A DNA stretch of 64,000 nucleotides from Amaranthus tricolor (taxonomy: Eukaryota; Streptophyta; Magnoliopsida; Caryophyllales; Amaranthaceae): assembly GCF_026212465.1 (NCBI RefSeq), contig NC_080057.1, forward strand, positions 19,369,462 to 19,433,461, written 5' to 3'. The notes below the pieces were generated by a model that was not told the DNA's origin, did no database searches, and saw only the letters and a list, made by a program, of their open reading frames with translations. Each line of letters starts with the position of its first letter. Positions within the stretch are counted from its first letter, which is position 1. Below, in pieces: positions 22,309 through 34,120 of the stretch. A program made the translations under genes and the position numbers.

Positions 22309-23451
22309 CTATAATGAAGCCATGGCACCAAGGCAAGCATCAAAGGCAAAGCCACGCAATAGCCCATCTCCAAAACCAGTCCCCCCTTCAACCCACCGCC
22401 ATTGACAACCACCACAGCTTCCATCCCCTTTAACATTCTCATCCCACAATGCCAACTTCCCAACCCTCTTACCACTAAAACAAACCTTATCACCACCTCC
22501 AAATACCTTAAACTTTGAAGAATCTTGAAAACATTTATACATTTCTAATGGCATTCTCCCTGCTTCATCCCATTCCAAACTCTCCAAATCTAACCTCAAT
22601 ATCAATATAGTCGAACACGAAGCATTCAATGAAAACGAGGATTTTAGCCCTCCTACCATCAATATCTTATTCCCAATTCCTTTTACTAGTCTGGGTTTTT
22701 TCAATAAATCAAAAACATCCCCCCATTCATTCTTTTCTACTCTACTCCACCCCAATGATTTTGTTTTAGAATCCGGCAATTTACACGCAAATAACTTCCA
22801 TAAAGTCCTCCATGGTGATTCTACATCACATAAAGCATACAATGACGTCCCAATTAGAATCGGACTCCGTGGTTTCGACGGTAGATTGGAAGAAAATTTT
22901 AGCCAATTATTGTTTTCATTATGCGATTCGGACCAATACAGGGTAGCAAGTTCGGTAAGGACAAGAACACGACCACCCGACCCGGATAAAACAGACCCAT
23001 GTTTAGACCAAGCGGACCCAAGCTTGGGAAGAACTCGGAAGGTTCGAGTTAACGGGTTACATTCAATGAGTGAGCGAGTTGTGAGTTCAGGTGAGTTACC
23101 CCAGAGGTAGATCTTACCGAATGAGGAAGTAACAGGAGAAAGAGAAGTGAAAGGGAGGAAAGTGAGGTCGAATTTGAGCCATCGATTGGAAAAAGGATCA
23201 AAGGCGTGGAGAAGAGATAAAGGGAGAGTAGGGACGTGACGGTGGCGCGTGCGGTGGTGAGGTGGGCGAAGAGCAATGAGAGAGAGAGTAGGATGGTGGG
23301 AATTGAAGAGTTGGAGGAAAGAAGAGGAAGTAAGAAGGTTCTGGAAGGTTTTAGAGATTGATCTGCAAAGAATGATTTGACGAAGTGGGAGTTTGATGAA
23401 AATCATGTGGAGGGTATCTTGTGGGAGGAGGTAGATTGGTGGAGAATCCAT
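22309..23451 (-). CDS. F-box protein (kelch/galactose-oxidase-like), intronless
   Basis: The 380-aa single-exon ORF starts at the ATG at 23451. The longer frame up to 23610 adds 53 residues with no F-box character, so the internal methionine (MDSPPIYLL) is preferred. Residues about 7-45 (LLPQDTLHMIFIKLPLRQII, then CRSISKTFQNLL) are an F-box, which would bind SKP1 in an SCF ubiquitin ligase. Downstream are WLKFDLTFLP, SFGKIYLWG, NPLTRTFRVLP and a later KILMVGG, which read like degenerate kelch or F-box-associated beta-propeller blades that choose the substrate. The C-terminus carries glycine-rich stretches. Many plant F-box genes are intronless. The substrate cannot be read from sequence. Confidence 0.88.
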   Translation of the reverse strand: MDSPPIYLLPQDTLHMIFIKLPLRQIILCRSISKTFQNLLTSSSFLQLFNSHHPTLSLIALRPPHHRTRHRHVPTLPLSLLHAFDPFSNRWLKFDLTFLPFTSLSPVTSSFGKIYLWGNSPELTTRSLIECNPLTRTFRVLPKLGSAWSKHGSVLSGSGGRVLVLTELATLYWSESHNENNNWLKFSSNLPSKPRSPILIGTSLYALCDVESPWRTLWKLFACKLPDSKTKSLGWSRVEKNEWGDVFDLLKKPRLVKGIGNKILMVGGLKSSFSLNASCSTILILRLDLESLEWDEAGRMPLEMYKCFQDSSKFKVFGGGDKVCFSGKRVGKLALWDENVKGDGSCGGCQWRWVEGGTGFGDGLLRGFAFDACLGAMASL

Positions 23452-23812
23452 TGTTGAAGAGGAGAGAGAAAGCTTGTGGAGGAGAGAGAATGGAAGGGTA
23501 AGATTCCGATGAAGATGAGAGTGTGAGTGTACTTTACGTAGGTAGTTAGAAACGGTGATTTGTAAATAGTTAAAATCATCGTTACTAAAATAATTTGATT
23601 GGATAAGCATTTAGAAATTTTTTTTTTAAATTTATTGGTATTTATTTTGTCTTTTTTTATGGTGGATTTACAACCTACGGTTATTGATTAGAAATTCTGA
23701 TTTTCGAATTGGATATCATTGTTTTCTTTATAAAATTAGTAACTTTAGTTGGTTTTTTAGTAGAATAATTAAGTAGAATTTTACCTTAAAATACAGCAAA
23801 TCATCATCACAA

Positions 23813-23880
23813 AAATTCTTGTGTGAGACAGTTTCACCGTGAGATGTTTTTCATACATATAGAGTGAATAGCTCAACTAG
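23813..23880. mobile_element. Truncated GTCTC-type MITE end
   Basis: The sequence attcttgtgtgagacagttt followed by caccgtgagatg matches one arm of the MITE family at 4378-4502. The other arm is absent. Confidence 0.45.
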
Positions 23881-23979
23881 GGTCTAGGGATGACAACGAA
23901 TCAGATCAACTTATTATCACATGTTTGATTGAATTTTGATTCGTATTAAGATTGTGATGAAGCTATATATATTGATTAA

Positions 23980-24501
<522 letters not shown>

Positions 24502-24579
<78 letters not shown>
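24502..24579. repeat. (TA)n microsatellite, about 39 repeats
   Basis: A second uninterrupted TA run of about 78 bp. Confidence 0.97.
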
Positions 24580-24582
<3 letters not shown>

Positions 24583-24658
24583 GGCACAGTTAGTCCACTT
24601 TTTACTATATTTACTAATTAAAGAGCTCTCATAATCTGAAACTCTCGGTGGTCGATCA

Positions 24659-24808
24659 CATGACTTCTCCATCTCCTTCTCCTCCTCTATTCTTAGTTTT
24701 CTACCATCTCAACTTACCATTCTTGGGTTCATCTTCGATCTTTCCCTCCCTTGCTCTAAATTTCAAGAATTCCACTTTTTCTATCATACATTACGGATTC
24801 GCCAACAG
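24659..24808 (+). other. Possible first exon ending at a splice donor
   Basis: A C/T-rich stretch with an open frame from the ATG at 24659 (MTSPSPSPPLFLVFYHL) ends at ccaacag followed by gtaag, a canonical donor. The copia element begins 10 bp beyond. The stretch could equally be an untranslated leader exon. No continuation was recognised on the far side of the element, so this may be a disrupted gene or chance. Confidence 0.25.
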
Positions 24809-24818
24809 GTAAGACAAC

Positions 24819-25032
24819 TGATTTTTGGTTTAAATGATTTCTGGTTTAACACCAAGTTTGGGGTTTATTTTTTTTGTGTTGTATTCATTCATCTGTAATG
24901 TTGATAATATATACAGGAATTCTAAAATAATTGTTCCTAAACTGTTCCTAAATAACTGCCATATTGCCACACCAACTGTTATACTAAATAACCACTATAC
25001 GTATACATATAACCGCAATACACAATCTAACA
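24819..25032 (-). repeat. 3' LTR of the minus-strand copia
   Basis: Begins tgatttttggtttaaatg and ends caatctaaca in plus-strand reading. It is the same length as its partner at 29665-29878. Confidence 0.95.
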
Positions 25033-26436
25033 CTCCCCCTCAAGTTGGGTCGTAGGGTCACCAACACCCAACTTGCATAAAACTTCTTCAAAGAACAGAG
25101 TTCCAACCGCTTTAGTAAGGATGTCTGCTAGCTGATCTTTAGACTTTACATGTGGAAGCTTGATTACTTGGGCTTCTAATTTCTCCTTTATGAAATGTCT
25201 GTCGACTTCTACATGTTTTGTGCGATCATGTTGAACTGGATTTTCTGAAATGTTGATAGCCGCTTGATTATCACAGTATAACTCACAACTCCTCACAGGG
25301 TTGAACCCCAGTTCAGTTAGTAACTTTCTCAGCCATAGAACTTCTGTGATTCCCTTTGCTACACCTCTGAATTCAGCTTCTGCACTAGACATAGCAACCA
25401 CCTTTTGTTTCTTGCTCCTCCACGTAACTAGATTTCCTCCTAATAGCGTAAAGTAGCCTGACGTTGACTTCCTATCATCTCTGTCTCCTGCCCAGTCTGC
25501 GTCTGTATATGCCACAAGATCAAGGTGACCTTTCTTCTGATATAAGATTCCCTTTCCAGGGCATCCTTTGAGGTACTTGAGAATCCTATAAACTGCGTCC
25601 ATGTGCTGAACCTGTGGTCTGTGCATGAATCGGCTGACTACTCCTACTGCATATGCAATATCAGGCCTTGTGTGAGCTAAGTAGATTAATTTCCCTACCA
25701 TGTGCTGATACTGCATTCGATAAGCTAGTTTCCCTCCTTCAATCATCTGTAGTCCATGGTTCATCATCATTGGTGTCTCAACGGGCTTACAGTCCAACAT
25801 CCCTGTTTCAGTTAACAGGTCTAAAGCACACTTCCTCTGGGATATGAAAATTCCTTTGTTTGATCTGAAAACTTCAATCCCTAGAAAGTATTTCAGTCTA
25901 GCAAGGTCTTTCATCTCAAATTCTTGGAATAGTTTTTCCTTTAGATTGACTATTTCCTCTTTGTCATCCCCGGTAATGATCATTTCATCAACATATATTA
26001 TCAGACATGTTATTCTCCTTCCTCTTCATCTGAGAAACAAGGTGTGATCCGAGTTACTTTTGCGGTAACCAAATCTCTTCATCGCAGAGGTGAATCTTCC
26101 GAATCATGCTCTAGGAGACTGTTTCAGCCCATACAAAGCTTTCCTTAATCTGCACCCCTCATTTTCTGAGAACCCTGATTTAAATCCTGGTGGAACTTCC
26201 ATGTAGACTTCCTCCTGTAATTCTCCATAAAGAAAGGCGTTTTTAACGTCAAATTGGTGAAGAGGCCAATCTAAGTTTGCTGCAATGCTGAACAGTACTC
26301 GAGTTGTGTCAAGTTTAGCAACTGGGAAGAAGGTTTCTGAGTAGTCAACTCCATACGTCTGAGTGTACCCTTTCGCCACCAGTCGAGCTTTGTACCTTTC
26401 AATCGTGCCATCTGACTTGTACTTGATCATGAACAC
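25027..26436 (-). pseudogene. Copia reverse transcriptase and RNase H, inactivated
   Basis: RT opens with [18 protein letters not shown] and includes [18 protein letters not shown] and [14 protein letters not shown]. It then hits an in-frame TGA at 26104-26106 where relatives have Trp. A second block begins around IIYVDEMIITGDD and carries RNase H features (YTDADWAGD, STSGY, AMSSAEAEF, LYCDNQAA, TKHVEVDRHFI). The catalytic YVDD box reads YVDE (codons 25984-25995), which should disable polymerisation. Confidence 0.9.
25033..25044 (-). other. Polypurine tract of the minus-strand copia
   Basis: Reads cttgagggggag on the minus strand, directly next to the 3' LTR. It would prime plus-strand DNA synthesis. 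Confidence 0.85.
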
Positions 26437-26996
26437 CCATCTGCATCCGACGACTTTCTTTCCATTCGGTAAGACGCATTTTTCCTATGTGCCACTCTTG
26501 TTAAGAGCGTTAATCTCTTCCTCCATAGCCTTTCTCCAATGTGCAGACATTAGGGCTTCTTCGACTGTAGTTGGGCTCTTGGTTGTATCTAAAGTTACCT
26601 TAAATGCTAAGGCACTCTATGAAAAATTTCCTGATCCGAACGACTTCTCAATGGGATATCTCGAACGTTGTGCTTCATACTTAGGATCATATCTTCTTGG
26701 AGGAATCCCTCGATTGGAGCGAGGAGGTAACATATATGATGTATCATAACCCCTTGTTTCAACTGTGTCCCTTGTTTCAACTGTATCTGTGGCAATTTCC
26801 TCAGTCAAAGTATCACTGTTAGTGTTGCCTGTGGCAATTTCTTCTGTCAAAGTATCAACTATCACATTATCACTGTTAGTGCTTGCTGAAACAATGTTAT
26901 CAAGAGCCGTATGACTTACCTGATGGTCAGAAAGGATTGGTAGTGGTAGAGGAGTGGATAGAATATCTTGGTGAGGTGCTTTGTAGCATTGTCAAC
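26437..26996 (-). pseudogene. Copia linker between integrase and RT, decayed
   Basis: This has no long open frame in the element's strand. It lies where the variable integrase C-terminal and linker region of copia pol belongs. A short duplicated word ctgtggcaatttcctcagtc / ctgtggcaatttcttctgtc at about 26788 and 26828 shows a small internal duplication. Confidence 0.55.
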
Positions 26997-28957
26997 TTAA
27001 TCTTTTGGGTCAAGGTTGGGCAACCACGGACTAACTAGCCAACTGAGATCGTCGTCGTCATGATACTTCTCCCCCAAACGGCGAAGATGGTGATAGTAGT
27101 ACTCATGCTCGATGAACTCGCAATCCATGGTGGTATAGACTTTTCTAGTCGAGGGATCATAGCACCGATAACCCTTTTGGTTGCGACCATATCCAATAAG
27201 AACACATTTCACTGCTCTCGGTTCAAATTTGTTTCGTGCCCTTGCTGGACAATGAACGAATACTGTGTACCCAAATATATGAGGAGGTAGATATGCGTAG
27301 AGGGTATAGGGAAATGGGTTTGGAGGGTGGCTAGGGGTGTGTGGTATTGGAGACTCTTAGTGGGAAGTCTATTGGTAAGGTAATTGGCAGTAACGATGGC
27401 TTCCGACCAAAGATGAGTGGGAACACGAGAGTCAAGCATAATAGCACGGGTCATCTCAAGAAGTGTACGATTTTTCCGTTCCGCCACTCTGTTTTGTTGG
27501 GGTGTGTTAGGACAAGATGTTTGATATATGAGGCCTTTTTGTTTAAAAAATAGGTCCATGTTAGAATTGATATATTCTCTACCATTATCAGTTCGGAGCA
27601 TGCGGGGTTGGGTTTGAAATTGGGTACAAATCATATTATAGAACTCAACAAATACATGAAAGACTTCAGATTTCTGTCTAAGGAAATAAATCCAACTCAT
27701 GCGGGTATAATCACCAATAAATGTAACAAAGTACGAAAAACCATGTAGTCCTACGACTGGAGCAGGGCCCCACACATCAGAATGAACAAGCATAAAGGGC
27801 ACATCAACTTTATTCAAGCTATTAGAATACGAATGTTTATGAATCTTTGCAAGAATACATGTTTCACACTTAAACTCAGGTTTTAACCCTACAAAATTAG
27901 GAAAAAGTTTTTCTAGATACCCTACAGAAGGATGTCCCAGACGTCGATGCCATAGTTGCCTTTCCTCTGGCCCGCGAACAAGTGCCGCTTTGCCTTTTGA
28001 AGTCTCCTCTTCCAAGTAATACAGTCAATCGCTCTCAATACCACGCCCAATTATTTTTCCTGTCTGAGCATCCTGCACAATACAACAACCGGATTTCATG
28101 AGAACCGTACAATCAAGATCTCTCGTAAGTTGACTTACTGATAATAATTTATGTGATAGGTCAGGTACAAATAAAAATTTTTTTAAAGTGAGGTTTTTTG
28201 TGAAAGAAATAGTTCCGGCTCCGCTCACTTTAATCCCTTCCCCATTCGCGGTTTTAATGATGTCTTTCCTAGGTTGGTCATGAGTCAAAAAATCATTAGG
28301 GTCAAATGACATTGTATCGGTAGCACCGCAGTTAAAGATCCAACCCTCTTTAAAATAAGATGAAGTATTGGAATAGGACGAAATGTTTAAGGGTGGGAGC
28401 AAGGAATCAGAGGCACGTGACCCCCTTCCCCTATTTAAAGGCTCTTTGAGCCTTTCTTCCTCACCCCCCCCCCCCCTTTTTAACCCTACTGCGCCGTTTG
28501 AACTTCCTTCTTTCTTGCTTCTGGTACCTTCCTCTGCTGGTACGTTCATGGCTTCTCTGGTTTCGCCTTGTTTCTCCCCTTCATCTTCATCCATGGATGC
28601 ATGTCTCTCTGTACTCCATCCCATTGCTACCTTTCCGGTCCGGTGCTGATCGAAAAAACGTGCCGGTTTCTTTTCCCCCTTTTTCTTGGTGTCTGGCCAC
28701 CACTCCGGGTACCCTACGAGTTTAAAATACTCATTTTTGTATACCTTGTACCTCCATAGTGGGTACATTTGAGGTGAGTTTTGTCGTCCTCTCGCCGGTA
28801 AGTCCTTCCCTTGGCCGTAAAAACTCCACCGGAGCCCGATGATTCTAGATTTGATGAGGGCTCCGTTTTCATGATTCCACGCCTCAATACCTCTCTCCTT
28901 ATACTTGCATATGCTTCCTCCACTATTCGGAGTGGATCTAACAGTTACAGGTCTCAC
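26997..28957 (-). pseudogene. Copia protease and integrase, frameshifted
   Basis: From the 5' side (28957): gag C-terminal part, then WIFNCGATDTMSFDP in the protease position. The usual aspartic protease motif is D-S/T-G, so CGAT is a lost active site. Next is GAG_pre-integrase with HRRLGHPS and CETCILAK (the HHCC zinc site). The integrase core follows with HSDVWGPAP, LRTDNGREY and QQNRVAERKNRTLLE (D, D, E). An in-frame TGA at 28025 and a frameshift near 27290 precede the tail (VLIGYGRNQKGYRCYDP, 27212-26997). Confidence 0.88.
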
Positions 28958-29093
28958 CTATCTTTGTCAAATGTTTGATGAATCCCTGCTAAAAACTGGT
29001 ACAATCGATTTTTTTGAATTAGTTGATTATAAACAATGATATCGTCTGGATCTTTCATTGGATTTGGTTGCCTCTTGTCGATTTCTTTCCATA

Positions 29094-29576
29094 TCATGAG
29101 TAACTTGCTGTAATATGTCTCAATTGATTCTGTTCCTTGCTGGCTTTGACTGTTAAATCGAATATTTGCAGGTCGTCTCTCCCACTACTATAAAGTGTCT
29201 CAATCCGTTGCCACAATGCTTTAGCTGTTGGGAAATCAAGATACTGGTTCATTAGATCAGAATCTATATTCTCCAAAATCCATGAGATAACAATCGAATC
29301 ACGTCTGGTCCATTGGTTGTACGCTGGGTCATTTGTGGATGGTGGGTCGTCGATGATGTGACCGAGACGATCTCGTCCACTAATGGCTAAGTGCATCAGC
29401 TTGGACCATTTTGTGTAGTTTTGGTTTGTTAATTTCTCTGATATTGTGAGAGTGTGGGTGCTAGTCGTGTTTTCTGTAGGCAGTGTGTTGGTGTTTAACT
29501 GTTTGAACAGTTGCAACAACTGCCCCATTGTGACTGGTTGATCTGGTGCAACGGCAGTCCTCGATTCACCTGCCAA
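29094..29576 (-). pseudogene. Copia gag N-terminal region
   Basis: A 160-aa frame starts MAGESRTAVAPDQP and includes LTNQNYTKWSKLMHLAISG and a typical copia gag segment (ILENIDSDLMNQYL, ALWQRIETLYSSG). It forms the capsid domain and is separated by a stop from the downstream frame at 28957. Confidence 0.88.
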
Positions 29577-29649
29577 TTTTGGGTTATTTTTGTGTTAAAA
29601 GTAGGTTAATCGGTATGTGATGAGGCTGCAAAAACGACTTAGAATCGTT

Positions 29650-29664
29650 GCTGCTTTGATACCA
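29650..29664 (-). other. Primer binding site of the minus-strand copia
   Basis: On the minus strand it reads TGGTATCAAAGCAGC, directly following the 5' LTR. It is close to the initiator tRNA-Met complement TGGTATCAGAGC used by plant copia elements, with A in place of G at one position. Confidence 0.88.
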
Positions 29665-29878
29665 TGATTTTTGGTTTAAATGATTTTTGGTTTAACACCA
29701 AGTTTGGGGTTTATTGTTTCTGTGTTGTATTCATTCATCTGTAATGTTGATAATATATATAGGAATTCTAAAATAACTGTTCCTAAACTGCTCCTAAATA
29801 ACTGCCATATTGCCACACCAACTGTTATACTAAATAACCGCTATACGTATACATATAACCGCAATACACAATCTAACA
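29665..29878 (-). repeat. 5' LTR of the minus-strand copia
   Basis: A 214-bp copy of the repeat at 24819-25032 with about seven substitutions. Transcription would run leftwards from here. Confidence 0.95.
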
Positions 29879-29883
29879 ACAAC

Positions 29884-31261
29884 CAAAGTTACAAATGATT
29901 AAGGCTTAAACTATGGAATATCTTAGGAGATCATCGCACCCAATACAAGATATTGATTCGTCACAGACTCATTGCAAACTACTTTGTATACGTGTATGGA
30001 CGAGTAAACTAGTTCCTTCAAATAAATTGAGCCTCCACACAAGATAGAACTCTCAGCAACATCCAAGTTAATTATCCAACTTACGAGCACTTGCTACGAA
30101 AGCTCAGATATTCAAGGGAAATGTGGCGAATGCGAGAATGGTTTCAAAAACAGGCAAAAACATACAGGGCAACGAGTCAAAACATAAAGATTCGGCAATA
30201 GATAGATGAATTTTGCGACCTCTAATATATCTTGGTTATTTTCTCCCCTGCTGGCTATCCGTTTTAGCTTCTATCATTTTGTAGTTCCAACGTAGAATCG
30301 ACCTTTTAATACACAAGACAGATAACTTTTGCCCCATTTTTCCCCTCTAAAAGTACTTCAACTATATAATACAGAAGAACCTAGAGCCTAGAGGTTCATC
30401 ATCATACTAGAATGGACCTTCTTACTCCACGAAGAGCAGTCATAAGCCAACGTATATCTACAGCAAAACAAAACCAGATTTCAGGGTTTGCTAAACAATT
30501 TCATCTATTGGTAAAGAAAATGTTCCAGAACCCTTTTTCCTACCTTCCTCTGGTATCATAATAGAAGCCTGGGATTTCAGATGCAAGTCTGCAAAAGCCC
30601 CTTAAAGGGTAACTTCTCTGCTCAAAGATAAACAGAAAAATATCAATAACTCCCACAACAAGCTCAACACTTTATTCAGTTGGCTAATCATAAGAGCTAA
30701 ATGGCAACTATTCAAATCAAATAGCATACAAGGAAAGCACTACATATAGTTCAGTAGTCTCAGGGCGAGCAAAATTTACGTGAGAACATGACACAGTGCC
30801 GCACACAAAACAGGTTTCCCAGAAGATCTGTCGACAAAAAACAGGAATCTCTCCCACAGTGAGTAGACTGTCATCGTCCCTACAAGTAGCCCAATCACCA
30901 AGAAAAACCTCTCCAAGTGTATCAACAATAATAAATTAAAAAGTCAGATAACCAGGAAGCAATCAAAACAACAGTAAACCACCAGAGTACATTACTGATG
31001 GCTGTTACTCTAGAAGAAAAGTTAGGTCAGAATTATGACATTACTACTTGAGAGCACAAGTGGATCAGCTGCAAAGACAAATAGAAACAGATTAGTGCCA
31101 AAGATAATCAAGCTGTAATATCAAACTTAGGATACATGAACACAAAAATATCCAAGTAACAATTTTGATTTGGAAATACTCAAGAACGAAACATATTATA
31201 TGGAGATCTTTTACGAAGTATTCCAAAAAAGGCCTTTCACAGTTTGACCAATGTAATTTGC
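29884..31261. other. Non-coding region next to the SF3A1 fragment
   Basis: Base composition is a little less AT-rich than the surroundings. It may be the former 3' flank of the SF3A1-derived exon, or the far side of the locus hit by the copia. No further exon could be supported. Confidence 0.4.
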
Positions 31262-31529
31262 TCATCTCTTTCTGCCACCACGCTCCCTCAAAGAAAGTAT
31301 CAACGTCTCACCATCTCCAATATTGTAATACGCGAGTTTCAGATTGTCCTTGAGAAAACCAGCCTTTCCACTTAACTTCTGTTTGTTCGCCGGAAGTTGA
31401 ATCTCCCCAAAAACTTTTTTTTTTCAGGCTACCAACAGTTTCACTTAGAGACATGGTAATTTCCAAAACTTGACCCTTCAAGTTTCCTTCATCAACATTG
31501 GGAACCGATATGTTGATCCTAACAGGTCC
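31262..31529 (-). pseudogene. Last exon of splicing factor SF3A1 (ubiquitin-like domain), frameshifted
   Basis: On the minus strand an intact acceptor (cttctctcag) is followed by GPVRINISVPNVDEGNLKGQ and VLEITMSLSETVGSLK. After a run of ten A (31415-31424) the frame shifts by one, and the other frame continues GEIQLPANKQKLSGKAGFLK, LAYYNIGDGETL and ends LRERGGRKR-stop. These are the C-terminal ubiquitin-like domain and the RGG-type end of SF3A1/SF3a120, a U2 snRNP protein. No upstream SF3A1 exons were found in the window, so this looks like a gene fragment. The preserved splice site argues for duplicated genomic DNA rather than a processed copy. Confidence 0.82.
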
Positions 31530-34120
31530 CTGAGAGAAGAAAATTTATCAGAAGAGTTAGCTCCAAAAAATTTTAAATAGTTTAAATTTGAATAATTAAA
31601 TCAAGACCCATTTAGGAATTTAGACCCATCAGACTCAGGGGGACTGAGTTTGAGTCCAAAATTTTAAGATCCTAATAATCCGAATCCGGATATGGATCCA
31701 CCAAAAATTAAAAGATCTGGGTCTGAGTCTAGTTAGATCTGACGTTCACCCAACCCATGATCATCCCTAATCAAATGAGGAAGAAAAGGTCATGCGGTTA
31801 CTTTATATTCCCAAACCTAACCTAATTCTTATTTTTCTATATTACATCTTCACTTATGGGCTGAGCCCATTATAAACTTAATATTTATTAATAAATAGGT
31901 GGTTTTCAATTAATCTTGGCAGTAAACATTATGTGCAACTTCACATATATAAGATTGGTCTTCTTTTTGTGTTTCGAGGTGTACCATATTAGTTAAGGTG
32001 GGCACTCAATGGTGGTTATGATGTAAAAGAGTTATGGGATTGTGAAACGCCCAAATATGGTACACCATGAGACACAAACCCCCTAAATGTTTTTCCTTCT
32101 TTGGAACTTCTTTTTGTGTTTAAAGGTGTGCATATTTGCTAGTATATGAAACCGATTTTCACTATCTCCCATCCATCCAAAAGAAGGTTGGTCTCTACTA
32201 GCTTCAAATTTTCATTTTCATACTAATAAATGCACTAGAGTTTATTGGTATTAAAATAATAAGACACATGACCATCAATCAAGAAAATTAAAACACCAGT
32301 AAGGATTATTCAGTTGTCATTGTGGTGAGGTACGGAGAATGATTCCTCCATAAAGAGAATAACAGAAACAAGTTTACCATCCTACTATGAGTTTTCCTGA
32401 TAGGAATGACAAACCAAAAGTAGCTTGACAAAATTGTAGAAACTGAAACAAAAAATTCTACAGATTGAGCATTGCCTTTTACTTCAACTATCAGACAGGT
32501 TACTACAGTGCTGACTGTGCAAGAAGCTATATGAAACAATTTACATGATCTACAGAAATGCTAGATATTGTTCAATTTACTACCTTCAATCGTCCTTCGC
32601 ACATTTACATACTAATTATTAGCAATTTCTTAACTAATTTTAGTATGTACTGCCAACTATAAGGATAAACAAGATATCATTTGACTATGTTTTAATGCAT
32701 GGATTAAGAATAAAATACAAATTAAGAGTGATAGAGGAATGATACCTAAAAGCAAATAGAACATTTGAAAAGAAACGAAAGGAGTATTAAGATTATCAAA
32801 AATTTATATTTTTTAATTAGTATGTAATACAAAAATAATAAATTAATTGATCAAAATGACAATCTGAATTAATATACGGAAATCAATCAATACAATACTA
32901 TAAAAATATGGAAAAATTCTAAGTTTCATCTTCTAAGGAGGCATGACTAATAGAAAATTATTATTAAATGAGAATAACTACATAACATATTGATTAATTT
33001 TTATTTTGTATAATACTATAACTATAATCATATTAGTACTATAAAAATATTGGAAAATATCAAGGATCATCCTCTAAGAAGGCATGACAAATGAAAAAAT
33101 ATTATTAGATGAGAAATAACTGCATAGCATATATTGATTAATTTTTATTTAGTTATAGTATGACTAAAAATGGTATACGAATTATAATTAAGGAAATAAA
33201 TTATATAGTAAAATTTTTGACTTAATCTTTTATATTAAGATGGACAATAAAATTAAAAGATTATGTACATAAATATTTTGACTTAACTTGCTCTAACTTA
33301 TAAAAGAATATAATAATATAAAGATTATCTGAGTTTATATTATTTAATTAGTATGTAATAAAATAATAGTAAATTAAGTAATCAAAATGACAATCTAAAT
33401 TAATATAAAAATATTAATCATCAACTCAAGAAATACAAAAATAAATCACATATTAATTAATATATATTTTAATTTATGATTGATTCGGTATAATAATTAC
33501 GGAAGTTCATATGTGTATTTTTGTTTTAAAAATTAATAATTTAAAATCAAAAATAAAAACACCACTTATGATATTAATAACTGAATATCAATAGTATTAA
33601 CTAACTTAAAATCAATAAGTAAATAATTAAAAATTATGATTCAATTTCAATACTAATTAGTAGAAATTAAAAAAAAATAGAATGGTATCTTACAATATTG
33701 TTGGTATATAATTAATTAAGATACATAAAACAAACATATCGATTATGTTTTTTATATTGAGAGTTTGATTAAGAAAGATAAAATATAACCAGTAATTAAT
33801 ACATATTATATCAAGAGTCTAAAGTATTAACATTTTAACATATTACATCTAATTTTTTATGTAATTTTATTTTAATATAAAATAAGATTATTATTTTGAT
33901 GCTAAGTATAAATACTATTTATGTAATATTTTAATATTTATCTTAAAACAAATACTATTTTGGATTTTTGTTTGATATAAGGTGAAAGAAACAAGTATTT
34001 ATTAACAATATCAATTTTTAAAAAATCTTACACATACTATTTTCGAAACCTAAATAGGAACTATGATATAAATTATTTTGTTACACAATTTTTAGATAAA
34101 TGAATATTATTGATCAATTA
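31530..34120. other. AT-rich region with decayed repeat ends
   Basis: At 31600-31772, gggtctgagtctag and cccatgatcatcccta resemble one end of a hAT element whose partner end is missing. From 32570 to 34120 the sequence is extremely AT-rich with diverged internal repeats (for example aggcatgac..aatgagaa near 32939 and 33079). No gene was recognised. Confidence 0.45.
31967..32077. repeat. 25-bp inverted repeat (hairpin)
   Basis: gaggtgtaccatatt at 31977-31991 is matched by aatatggtacaccat at 32053-32067, extending outward to gtgttt/gacac. The arm is 25 bp with about three mismatches and a loop of about 61 bp. Confidence 0.65.

Larger units (their letters stand above)
24814..29883 (-). mobile_element. 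Full-length Ty1/copia retrotransposon, damaged
   Basis: The element 24819-29878 (5,060 bp) lies on the minus strand. Two 214-bp LTRs begin TG and end CA. A perfect 5-bp TSD acaac flanks it (24814-24818, 29879-29883). Gag, protease, integrase, reverse transcriptase and RNase H follow in copia order. Stops and at least one frameshift break the polyprotein. The two LTRs differ at about 7 of 214 positions by eye. Confidence 0.95.

Noticed and set aside
22886..23110. Plus-strand open frame opposite the F-box gene
   Set aside because: It is antisense to a well-supported coding region and has no recognisable features.
23452..23610. Upstream extension of the F-box ORF
   Set aside because: The 53 extra codons are low-complexity and precede the F-box without any known domain; the ATG at 23451 starts directly before the F-box.
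23884..23910. tagggatgacaacgaatcag as a hAT left end
   Set aside because: It resembles the tips of the hAT elements, but no right end or 8-bp duplication was found; the (TA)n tract follows.
24659..24810. Signal-peptide gene starting MTSPSPSPPLFLV
   Set aside because: The frame ends at a splice donor and no downstream exon could be linked; kept only as a low-confidence exon.
31600..31772. hAT element ending cccatgatcatcccta
   Set aside because: Only one terminus is recognisable, so a bounded element cannot be claimed.
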